Source: an uncultured Peptococcaceae bacterium
GTDB lineage: Bacteria > Bacillota > Limnochordia > Darwinibacteriales > Darwinibacteriaceae
Assembly (NCBI GenBank): GCA_937988745.1
Contig: CALKAR010000129.1
Span: forward strand, 1 to 9,942
DNA: 9,942 nucleotides
Direction: 5' to 3'
Notes under the pieces: generated by a model
Databases searched by the model: none
What the model was told of the DNA's origin: nothing
Seen by the model: the letters and a program-made list of their open reading frames with translations, nothing else
Translations under genes and position numbers: made by a program
In this document: in pieces, positions 1 to 6,368 of the stretch
Layout of the letters: each line of letters begins with the position of its first letter
How positions within the stretch are numbered: position 1 is the stretch's first letter

Positions 1-43
1 GGTGCTGTTTAATCATTTCCATGCACCCTATGTTTTCATTCTA

Positions 44-73
44 ATTATCGCCGAACAAAGCCGCTGTGGTCAA
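44..73 (-). promoter_or_regulatory. candidate leftward sigma-A promoter at left edge
   Basis: Read on the minus strand there is a -35-like TTGACC (68-73) and a -10-like GATAAT (44-49) separated by 18 bp, each 5 of 6 to consensus. Downstream on the same strand are AGGG (29-26) and in-frame ATG codons at 22 and 16, after which the frame stays open to the window edge. This suggests that a gene divergent from the phosphodiesterase cluster starts here, but only a handful of codons are visible, so no product can be named. Spurious promoter matches in AT-rich DNA are common. Confidence 0.35.
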
Positions 74-113
74 GAAAGGCAGAGTTAGCAGTGTACAAGC
101 AGGTTTTTTTGAA

Positions 114-150
114 GGAGAGGCAGTGACTGTGCTACGCCTTTTTTATTTTA
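114..150 (+). terminator. weak terminator-like hairpin with T tract
   Basis: AGGC (118-121) pairs with GCCT (136-139), extended inward by GT/AC past one bulged A, with a 9-nt loop. A T-rich tract follows (139-150). Shape and position resemble a rho-independent terminator for something arriving from the left, but no plus-strand gene can be seen ending before it. A leftward promoter candidate sits in the same stretch, so the assignment is weak. Confidence 0.25.
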
Positions 151-218
151 AGCCATGATTTTTCTATTTCGAGAATGATTTCCCTTTGAAATGTAAAAGT
201 ATTAATCCATAGTCAAAC

Positions 219-246
219 TAGACAAAATGAAACTTACAAGTATCAT
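219..246 (+). promoter_or_regulatory. candidate promoter of the transport/phosphodiesterase cluster
   Basis: TAGACA (219-224) and TATCAT (241-246) are each 5 of 6 matches to the -35 and -10 consensus, with a 16-bp spacer. The predicted start of transcription is near 253, leaving about 50 nt of leader before the SD/ATG pair at 291/304. No better promoter is visible between here and the first gene. Its overlap with a large palindrome makes regulated transcription likely. Confidence 0.5.
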
Positions 247-250
247 TTTG
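223..250. promoter_or_regulatory. 28-bp palindromic operator candidate
   Basis: The two 14-nt halves are reverse complements at 12 of 14 positions. The outer arms CAAAATGA and TCATTTTG are perfect, the inner arms ACTT and AAGT are perfect, and only the A231/A242 pair and the central pair (236/237) fail. The palindrome spans the end of the -35 box, the spacer and the whole -10 box of the candidate promoter, the classic place for a repressor. The RpiR-type regulator encoded second in the cluster is the obvious candidate ligand-responsive protein, but that pairing is inference. Confidence 0.55.
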
Positions 251-261
251 AGAATCCATTA

Positions 262-279
262 AGCTAACCTTTGTTAGCT
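262..279. promoter_or_regulatory. 18-bp perfect dyad in the leader, second operator or hairpin
   Basis: AGCTAAC (262-268) and GTTAGCT (273-279) are exact reverse complements around a CTTT loop. It lies just downstream of the predicted transcription start and 12 bp before the Shine-Dalgarno sequence. It could be a second repressor site or a small 5'-leader hairpin; it has no T tract and is not a terminator. Its sequence is unrelated to the 28-bp palindrome, so if it is a protein site it probably binds a different regulator. Confidence 0.4.
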
Positions 280-290
280 AGAGTTCTGAG

Positions 291-336
291 AGGAGATTTC
301 TCCATGCATTTACCTGTAGAAGTTGAACACGCTTAA
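291..336 (+). pseudogene. detached 5' end (SD, ATG and ten codons) of the phosphodiesterase gene
   Basis: A good Shine-Dalgarno AGGAG (291-295) sits 8 nt before ATG 304, which opens only ten codons (MHLPVEVEHA) before TAA at 334-336. The next frame is open from 327 and runs without a stop into the phosphodiesterase, giving LNTPDRPV directly ahead of its first called residues. Loss of one base (or gain of two) between about 327 and 336 would separate a normal initiation region from the body. The alternative is a real leader peptide. I favour the frameshift because the GTG at 354 has no ribosome-binding site. Confidence 0.45.
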
Positions 337-353
337 ACACGCCAGATCGTCCA

Positions 354-1604
354 GTGCTAAAACGCCAACCACTCTTTCCCGAGTCCAACTGCCATCATGT
401 GGTCTTGATTATCTTGGATGGCGTAACAAAATCAGTCTTTGAGCAAGCTACCACACCGTTTATAGATTCTCTCCGCACAAGAGGTGCTTATTATGAGTAC
501 TGCTACACCTCGTTTCCGACCATGACTCACTCAGCGCATACATCGATTAACACAGGTAGTTATCCCGAGAACCATGGTTCGGGTTTAGCTATTGGCGATC
601 CTTGTGCTGCGCTGAAGAGGATGAACGATCAGAAACGCTATATAGCGGCTGCACTCAAAGAGCATGGGTTAACAACCTCGTGTGTGGCAGACCAGACACT
701 AAGGGGCGCCTTTTCGTATTTATCTGTCGAGTATTTCGGCCATTCCATCCCCGAATGCGGATCGATGGCACGTTGGAGCTTTTCGACGTTTAGGCCATCT
801 TTCTTGAGCGTGACATTTTACGCGACTGATAATCTCCAACATGGTTACGGCGCAGGAAACGAATATACTCTTACTGCCCTTGAAATGGTTGACCAGGAAG
901 TAGAAAAACTTGCTGAGACGATCGCAGAGGCAGGGGTTCTCGCCCAGACCACGTTTATCATTACGTCGGACCATGGGCAGGTAGATGGTAAAGTGGCTGC
1001 AGCGCCTTTGGTAAGCTCAATTGGGCGCATAGGGGTTGACTATCTGCCAAATCCAGGCGGACGTACCGTAACGCTGATCAATCCCGCCGACAAGCATCTC
1101 ACTGACTGGATGGAAAGCGGCCTCGTCAGGCGGATCTTCACCCCAACAGAATTACAAATCATGGGGCACCATACCAGTCCGGGGCACTTCGTGGCCTGTT
1201 TCAATGATGATGTAATGTGGGAACCAACACATAATGTCAGTATTCATGGCGGAATAGCTGAAACGGAAAGGCATGTGCCTCTCATCTTAAGCGGTGCCGG
1301 GGTGAATCCAGGCGTCTATAAAGAAATTGCTGAGGGTATTGACGTTGCACCCACCGCTACTGCTCTCTTGGGTGGGCGCTATTTACCCACGTACCAGGGC
1401 CGAGTTCTTTCTGAGGCACTGCAGTATAAGAGCCACATATCACAAGACAAGGTGCTGGAATGGCGCCAGAAGCGCGAACAGTGGCTGATGGGGACAAGTT
1501 TATCTTCTGACGAGGTATCAGAAGGCCTTCTTAGGGCCAAACAGCAGGCAGAACAAGCCTATATGCAGGGCGTTCTGTCTCAGTATCAAAAGCTTTTTGG
1601 CTGA
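354..1604 (+). CDS. alkaline phosphatase-superfamily phosphodiesterase/phosphatase
   Basis: Predicted metal-dependent phosphodiesterase/phosphatase of the type I phosphodiesterase (nucleotide pyrophosphatase) branch of the alkaline phosphatase superfamily. All expected two-metal ligands are visible: D22 in LILDG, D159 and H163 in TDNLQH, D206-H207 in TSDHG, and H298 in SIHGG. The likely nucleophile is T58 in the stretch FPTMTHSAH, which matches the position of the catalytic Thr in family proteins. At 416 residues it is a normal length. There is no signal peptide or membrane segment, so it should act in the cytoplasm, possibly on a substrate imported by the ABC system downstream. GTG 354 is the first start in this frame but has no Shine-Dalgarno; the good SD/ATG at 291/304 is one frame off, so the natural N terminus (about 15 more residues) appears to be frameshifted. 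The catalytic core is intact. The RpiR gene follows after 34 nt. Substrate unknown. Confidence 0.85.
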   Translation: MLKRQPLFPESNCHHVVLIILDGVTKSVFEQATTPFIDSLRTRGAYYEYCYTSFPTMTHSAHTSINTGSYPENHGSGLAIGDPCAALKRMNDQKRYIAAALKEHGLTTSCVADQTLRGAFSYLSVEYFGHSIPECGSMARWSFSTFRPSFLSVTFYATDNLQHGYGAGNEYTLTALEMVDQEVEKLAETIAEAGVLAQTTFIITSDHGQVDGKVAAAPLVSSIGRIGVDYLPNPGGRTVTLINPADKHLTDWMESGLVRRIFTPTELQIMGHHTSPGHFVACFNDDVMWEPTHNVSIHGGIAETERHVPLILSGAGVNPGVYKEIAEGIDVAPTATALLGGRYLPTYQGRVLSEALQYKSHISQDKVLEWRQKREQWLMGTSLSSDEVSEGLLRAKQQAEQAYMQGVLSQYQKLFG

Positions 1605-1638
1605 GCACGCGTTTTGCTGGAACAAGGAGGAAGTTGCT

Positions 1639-2436
1639 ATGAACGAGATTAGGGAGTACTTGGAGGCGAACCTGCAGTCCTTTAATCGATCGCAAAAGAA
1701 GATCGCGCTCTTTGTACTGGAAAATCCGAGTCGAATCAAAGAGCTGGAGCTAAACGAGTTCGCGGCACTTTCTGGAACGTCCCGTTCTACCGTGCTTAGG
1801 TTTCTGCAGCAGTTGGGTTACAGTGGATTTCGTGAGTTCAAACGGCATATGGCTCTGCAGCCGGGCAACAAGGGGCAAAATCCTGTGGTCAATTGGCTGA
1901 TGTCTATGTCGGAGCATGTAGTCGGTGAGACATTGGCCGCTCTAGACCATGAGGCGTTGGAAGAAGCGATTTCCCGCTGTGCGGAGGCTCCGCGTCTTTT
2001 TTGGTACGGTGTGGGAGAATCAGGCTTATTGGCAGAACTAGCTAACTACCGCGCTTGGCTCATGGGTATCGACTCCAACTTCTGCCGTGAAATGGGCCAC
2101 TTTACGGATTTCAGCCATCGCATCAAGGACAACGAGGTCTTGATAGTCATTTCCCGAACCGGTGATGGCGACTATCTGTACGAACCTCTTCGAAGCATTA
2201 AGGAACGGGGCATCTACACTATTGGCATCACTAGCAATCGTGTGTCGTGGTTGGCAGATAACGCTTCGCTTTGTTTATTCACTATTTCACGCTACGCCAA
2301 GATTGAGTCTCGCTATGTTCCCGTGAGAGCAGGTTGTGAGTTTATCTTCAATGCACTCATTATGGGAACAGCCTATAAACGCGGTATACCGTTTGAATGG
2401 GGAGAGGATGCTCTTGCCAAGGGGGGTGAGGCTTAA
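1639..2436 (+). CDS. RpiR-family transcriptional regulator (HTH plus SIS)
   Basis: A 265-residue regulator with the standard RpiR layout. An N-terminal helix-turn-helix covers roughly residues 1-75, with the recognition region LSGTSRSTVLRFLQQLGY near 44-61 and the typical FREFK that follows. A SIS phosphosugar-binding domain covers roughly 110-245, with GVGESG (124-129) and the sugar-phosphate loop ISRTGD (171-176). RpiR proteins usually sense phosphorylated sugars and repress or activate nearby catabolic operons. The start is ATG 1639 because AAGGAGG (1624-1630) is 8 nt upstream; an in-frame ATG at 1597 overlaps the previous gene and has no SD. The gene is intact although its transport neighbours are broken. 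The 28-bp palindrome over the cluster promoter is a plausible autoregulatory operator, which would place the regulator inside the operon it controls. The effector is unknown. Confidence 0.92.
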   Translation: MNEIREYLEANLQSFNRSQKKIALFVLENPSRIKELELNEFAALSGTSRSTVLRFLQQLGYSGFREFKRHMALQPGNKGQNPVVNWLMSMSEHVVGETLAALDHEALEEAISRCAEAPRLFWYGVGESGLLAELANYRAWLMGIDSNFCREMGHFTDFSHRIKDNEVLIVISRTGDGDYLYEPLRSIKERGIYTIGITSNRVSWLADNASLCLFTISRYAKIESRYVPVRAGCEFIFNALIMGTAYKRGIPFEWGEDALAKGGEA

Positions 2437-2498
2437 GAAGTCTTTGCTCCGGCGTACTCCGCTTATCCGAAAAAAACAAACATCTAGGAGGAGAGCTT

Positions 2499-3747
2499 GT
2501 GAAGAGGTTTTTGACTATTGTCACTTTATTTACAGTTCTGTTTGGATTAGTGTCGGTTGGACAAGCCCAAGAAAAGGTAGTGCTGAAGTATATGACTTGG
2601 GTTAATGCCCAAGGTGCTCAGTGGATCGAAGAAGACTTCATTGTGCCTTTCCAAGAGAAGTTCCCTCACATTGAAATTCAACATGAGTATGTACCTTTTG
2701 CTGAGTACTGGCGTAAACTCATGACTATGTTTGCGGCCGGTGACGCTCCTGACTTGATGCACATGAGCGTGGGTTATGTTTACGACTATGCCGATCGCGG
2801 TTTGCTCCTAAACCTGCAGAGACCTTAATCAAAGCGACTTCTTTGCCGAGCCGATGAAAGCTGTTCGGTATCCGAGCATGGATGACGGTGACTTATATGC
2901 TATGCCTCAGGCATTTGTAATGAGTATCTTGCACTATAACAAAGATATGTTTGATGAGGCCGAAATCCCATATCCCACTGATGACTGGACATGGGATGAC
3001 CTGTTAGAAGCATCCAAGGCATTGACCAAAGATACCGACGGCGATGGCCGAATTGATCAATGGGGCCTCTATTTCAAACCCGACTATTACGTTGTTGATG
3101 CTATGATCTATGCCTTTGGCGGCAGGGTTCTCAGCGAAGACCTTTCCCAGGCTATGCTTGATAGCGACGAAGCAGAAGCTGCCATCCAGTTCTTAGTCGA
3201 CCTGATGTGGGACCACGAGGTCAGCCCAACGCCTCAGATTTATCATGGCTTAGGTAACATGTTCCAAACCGGTTCGGCAGCTATGATGATTGGTAACATG
3301 GCTGATCTAGACGTATATCGTCAGATTGAGGATTTCGATTGGGATGTAGCCCTCATTCCAGGCGGCCCTGCTCGCAAGGTTGTGCGGATGTGGCCTGACA
3401 GCATCGCAATCTCGTCTGCTACCAACTATCCTGAAGAAGCATGGGAGTTTGTCAAGTTTATGGTTACCCTAGGCAAGATCGACCGCTATAATGGGCAGCG
3501 TAAAGTGCCCATTTACCAGCCGTTAGCTGAGTCCGATGAATGGCTAGAAAGAGGCTAAACTCCTGATAAGACCGTTTACCTGCGTGCCATTGAGTATGGC
3601 GACCCGTTAGACTTCCGGCCATTTTGGGGGGAATGGTCTGCTGCAAGAGAAGCCGAGCTTGAGCCTGCCTTCTTAGGACAGATGCCCGTTCGGGAAGCTC
3701 TGAGAAATGCAAACGAGGCGGTTCAGGCAATTCTCGATGATAGATAA
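2499..3747 (+). pseudogene. ABC sugar-type extracellular solute-binding protein, disrupted by a frameshift and a stop
   Basis: Family 1 (CUT1-type) periplasmic/extracellular binding protein, about 415 residues if repaired. GTG 2499 is preceded by AGGAGG. Residues 1-23 form a signal peptide ending VGQA before QEK, with no lipobox cysteine. The first reading frame stops at TAA 2826-2828, but the +1 frame continues the protein without a gap: repaired, LLLNLQ runs into DLNQSDFFAE. The extra base lies near 2818-2821. The rest reads in one frame, including a Ca-loop-like segment TDGDGRIDQWG (about 3040-3066), until an in-frame TAA at 3556-3558 inside ERG-stop-TPDK. Beyond it the same frame encodes a typical SBP C terminus ending EAVQAILDDR, with the natural TAA at 3745-3747. 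As written, it would yield a truncated 109-residue secreted fragment and no functional binder. Sequencing error is the main alternative to genuine decay. It would have delivered substrate to the two permeases downstream. Confidence 0.88.
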
Positions 3748-3756
3748 TGCAAGGAG

Positions 3757-3782
3757 GGTAAGGGGCGTTACAGCCCCTTACC
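3757..3782 (+). promoter_or_regulatory. intercistronic stem-loop after the binding-protein gene
   Basis: A perfect 10-bp stem, GGTAAGGGGC (3757-3766) with GCCCCTTACC (3773-3782), closed by the 6-nt loop GTTACA. It lies 9 nt after the binding-protein stop and directly ahead of the SD of the first permease. There is no T tract, so full termination is unlikely. In many sugar ABC operons a hairpin in this place protects the upstream binding-protein mRNA or attenuates transcription, so that the binder is made in excess over the permeases. That role is inferred here. Confidence 0.65.
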
Positions 3783-3803
3783 TGCTGAAGGAGGTAGTAG
3801 ACT

Positions 3804-4694
3804 GTGTCGGTTCAGAAACTTCGTCAGAAGGTTACGTACTTACTGACGATGTACGGATTCTTGACCCCTACCATTATTGGTCTAATTGTCTTTAATGCAG
3901 GTGCTATCATTGCTTCGTTTATTATCAGCTTCTTCAAGTATGATGTCATTACGCCAGCTAAATGGATTGGACTGGAGAACTATCGCTGGATATTCAACTC
4001 TAGTCTATTTTGGCGGTCAGTAACAAACACGCTCCGTTTTGCCGCGGGTTATATTCCACTAAGTATAGCGGCGTCGCTTATCTTGGCGCTTCTCTTGAAC
4101 CAGAAGTTACGGGGGATTGGGGTGTTCCGTACCGTATTCTACCTGCCCGTTGTTACCAGTATGGTAGCGGTGAGCCTTGTTTTTTCGTGGTTATTCAACC
4201 CTTACTATGGGCTGATAAATCACTTCTTGAGCCTCTTTGGGATTCAAGGTCCTGCTTGGCTCAGCAGTACAGAATGGGCTATGCCAGCAGTGATTTTGGT
4301 GAGCGTTTGGAAAACGGCTGGCTATTATATGGTGATTTACCTGGCGGCTCTACAGAACATTCCTCCTGAACTTTACGAAGCTGCATCAATTGATGGTGCA
4401 GATCGCTGGAAACAGATTAGGCATATAACTATTCCATTGATCTCTCCCACTACGTTTTTCATTACCGTGATGTGCACGATGTCGTCGCTAAAGGTGTTCG
4501 AGCAAGTATATGTTATGACCAAAGGCGGGCCAGCTAACTCAACACTGACGATTAACCTCTTGATATACCGAAATGCGTTTGAGTATCTGCGCATGGGGCG
4601 AGCAACCGCCATGGCCTATTTCCTTTTTGCAATGATTATGGTCGTTACTTTGGTCCAGTTCTGGGGTCAGAAGAGGTGGGTGCATTATGGCTAA
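3804..4694 (+). CDS. ABC transporter permease, CUT1 family (MalF/UgpA-like)
   Basis: Integral membrane permease of a carbohydrate-type ABC importer, 296 residues, about six membrane helices; the first runs near residues 15-38 (FLTPTIIGLIVF onward). The cytoplasmic EAA loop that contacts the ATPase is clear near residues 188-211: LYEAASIDGADRWKQ followed by IPL. GTG 3804 is supported by AAGGAGG (3788-3794) 9 nt upstream. It is intact throughout, in contrast to the partner permease and the binding protein on either side. Its last codons overlap the start of the second permease by 8 bp, the usual sign of translational coupling. No ATPase gene is present in the window, so a shared MsmX/UgpC-type ATPase from elsewhere would have to serve. 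The substrate cannot be determined; UgpA- and MalF-like proteins are too similar to separate by eye. Confidence 0.92.
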   Translation: MSVQKLRQKVTYLLTMYGFLTPTIIGLIVFNAGAIIASFIISFFKYDVITPAKWIGLENYRWIFNSSLFWRSVTNTLRFAAGYIPLSIAASLILALLLNQKLRGIGVFRTVFYLPVVTSMVAVSLVFSWLFNPYYGLINHFLSLFGIQGPAWLSSTEWAMPAVILVSVWKTAGYYMVIYLAALQNIPPELYEAASIDGADRWKQIRHITIPLISPTTFFITVMCTMSSLKVFEQVYVMTKGGPANSTLTINLLIYRNAFEYLRMGRATAMAYFLFAMIMVVTLVQFWGQKRWVHYG

Positions 4695-5502
4695 AAAGAT
4701 ACTGAGTTATGTGCTGCTCACTGCCCTCGGGCTGTGTTTTGCAACCCCGTTTATCTGGATGCTGTCGTCTTCACTCAAAGGACCTGTCGACGTGTTTGCT
4801 CTACCACCTAAGTGGATCCCGTCTCCAGCCAGATAGGAAAATTACGTTGAACTGTTCGCCGTAATTCCATTCCTCAGGTTCTTTTGGAACAGTACGTATG
4901 TATCGCTCCTTGCCACGTTGGGCCAGGTATTGAGCTGCGCATTAGCTGCTTACGCATTGTCGCGGAAGAAATTCTTTGGCCGTGATGCCGTTTTCTACAT
5001 TCTCTTGGCGACAATGATGGTGCCTGGACAAGTGACAATCATCCCACGGTTCCTTATCATGCGTGTCTTAGGGTGGTTAGATACTCATCTACCGCTATAC
5101 GTTCCGTTCTTTTTCGGCGGAGCCTTTGGGACGTTTATGCTCAGACAGTTTTTTATGAGTATCCCGAACGAGCTTGATGATGCTGCTCTGATCGATGGGT
5201 GCAGTCAGCTGCGGTTGTTTTGGTCTATCTACGTACCACTTTCAAAGGCAGCCTTAACGACTCTTGGTTTGTTTATTTTCATGGATGTATGGAATGACTT
5301 GTTGAGCCCGATTATCTACCTTTCAAGTCCTGACAAAATGACATTGACTGTTGGCTTAACTTTCTTTCAAGGTCAATACAGTACTGATTGGCACCTGTTG
5401 ATGGCTGGTGCGGTGGTGAGCATTGTACCGACCGTTCTGGTTTATCTATTTGCACAGAAGCACTTTGTACAGGGGATTATGGTAGGGTCGGTCAAGGGTT
5501 AA
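4687..5502 (+). pseudogene. ABC transporter permease, CUT1 family (MalG/UgpE-like), interrupted by an in-frame TAG
   Basis: The second permease starts at ATG 4687 inside the end of the first (ATGGCTAA overlap) and would be 271 residues. The frame reads a normal N terminus (MAKKILSYVLL, then TPFIWMLSSSLKGP) up to WIPSPAR, then hits TAG at 4834-4836, then continues with ENYVELF and the rest of a standard permease. The EAA loop is present near 5170-5240 (ELDDAALIDGCSQLRLFW). In relatives this point usually carries a Trp or similar residue before the ENYV-like segment, so a single TGG to TAG change explains the stop. An internal GTG or ATG restart would lack the first membrane helix and much of the first periplasmic loop. 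The HAD gene starts 19 nt after the natural TAA. The gene is probably inactive unless the stop is suppressed or is a sequencing error. Confidence 0.88.
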
Positions 5503-5521
5503 CCACTAGGAGGGAATAAAG

Positions 5522-6298
5522 TTGATACGCATGCTTGTACTTGACTTGGATGGAACACTCTTGGAGCCTTCAGGCCTGATACATCCATACACGTCCAAGC
5601 TCTTGAACGAGGTCGCAGAACGGGGAGTGATGGTCACAATCGCTACTGGCCGTCCATTTTCAAGAACACTGGTTCCCCTCAGGGTAAACGAATTGTATCC
5701 GGGAAGCCCATTTCCTCAGTTTCTAATCTGCGAAGAAAGGGACATCTATGAGCTGCGCGACGGTGAGTTTGCTCCTTGGCCAGAAAACGAGGAAGCTCGA
5801 GCACGGGAAATTGAGCTGCTTCCCCTGAGTCACTATCTGTTGACTCGCTTAGCTTCAGAGATACCCACCCTAGAATATGCTGTTAACAATACGTATTCAC
5901 AGCGAACACGTGGTTTTCTAGAGCTCTACTTTGTGGAACGCTCGGAAGCCGAGGAAGCGTTTCGTTTCTTGGTGCATCTTACTAAGGACACCCCCCTAAA
6001 GGCAGTGCGCAATGGGCGCAACGTGTGTCTGCGTGCTAACTTCTCTGGAAAGGCCAAAGCACTGCAGCGACTGGTTGAAAGAGAAGGACTTGAGTTCGGT
6101 AAGATACTTGCAGTTGGGGATTCTCATAACGATCTGGATATGCTTACCTGCGGTGTGAGAGGTGCAACAACCGCTAACGCCGATCAGGAGATAAAGCAGG
6201 CAATAAACCAATTACCAGGTTACATATCCCAAGCAAATCATAGTCTAGGAGTAGGACAGATTATCGAAGACTGTATTCTCCCGGCCCTCAGCTTGTGA
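5522..6298 (+). CDS. HAD-superfamily hydrolase, type IIB (Cof-like phosphatase)
   Basis: A 258-residue HAD phosphatase with all four motifs. Motif I is LDLDGTL with nucleophile D8 and acid/base D10. Motif II is TIATGRP with T42. Motif III is K177 in SGKAKAL. Motif IV is VGDSHNDLDML with D200 and D204. The insert between motifs II and III (about 75-170) matches the C2B cap of Cof-type enzymes, which typically act on sugar phosphates and related small phosphoesters. The start is TTG 5522, 7 nt after AGGAGGG (5508-5514); the in-frame ATG at 5531 is too far from the SD and would cut motif I close to the N terminus. It follows the second permease by 19 nt and so shares its transcript. In this cluster it would dephosphorylate an imported or phosphodiesterase-released intermediate, or relieve sugar-phosphate stress; the substrate is not predictable. 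Confidence 0.9.
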   Translation: MIRMLVLDLDGTLLEPSGLIHPYTSKLLNEVAERGVMVTIATGRPFSRTLVPLRVNELYPGSPFPQFLICEERDIYELRDGEFAPWPENEEARAREIELLPLSHYLLTRLASEIPTLEYAVNNTYSQRTRGFLELYFVERSEAEEAFRFLVHLTKDTPLKAVRNGRNVCLRANFSGKAKALQRLVEREGLEFGKILAVGDSHNDLDMLTCGVRGATTANADQEIKQAINQLPGYISQANHSLGVGQIIEDCILPALSL

Positions 6299-6368
6299 CC
6301 GACTGAAGGTTCCTGCAATATATTGATACAGGAGAAGCTAGGGGCTGCTCCATTTCTCTGTTGGATTG

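Noticed and set aside
2..88. Open frame from the left edge to TAG 86, possible C terminus of an upstream gene
   Set aside because: Short, rich in His, Phe and Cys, no recognisable motif, and it conflicts with the better leftward promoter candidate.
1..150. Possible riboswitch (cobalamin- or ZTP-like fragments) upstream of the cluster
   Set aside because: Short look-alike pieces only; no conserved core could be assembled, and the candidate cluster promoter lies downstream of it.
123..158. Twelve-codon ORF (GTG 123) behind AAGGAG
   Set aside because: The SD-like sequence is part of the terminator-like hairpin arm and the peptide runs through its T tract; it is probably chance.
602..793. Alternative-frame ORF inside the phosphodiesterase
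   Set aside because: I considered whether it shows a compensating frameshift, but the main frame is continuous through the region and enters the conserved SVTFYATDNLQH motif correctly, so it is a shadow frame.
2826..4836. Stop-codon recoding or programmed frameshifting as the explanation for the interrupted genes
   Set aside because: Two different stops (TAA, TAG) plus a frameshift without a slippery site, while neighbouring genes use the same stops normally, fit mutation or sequencing error better.
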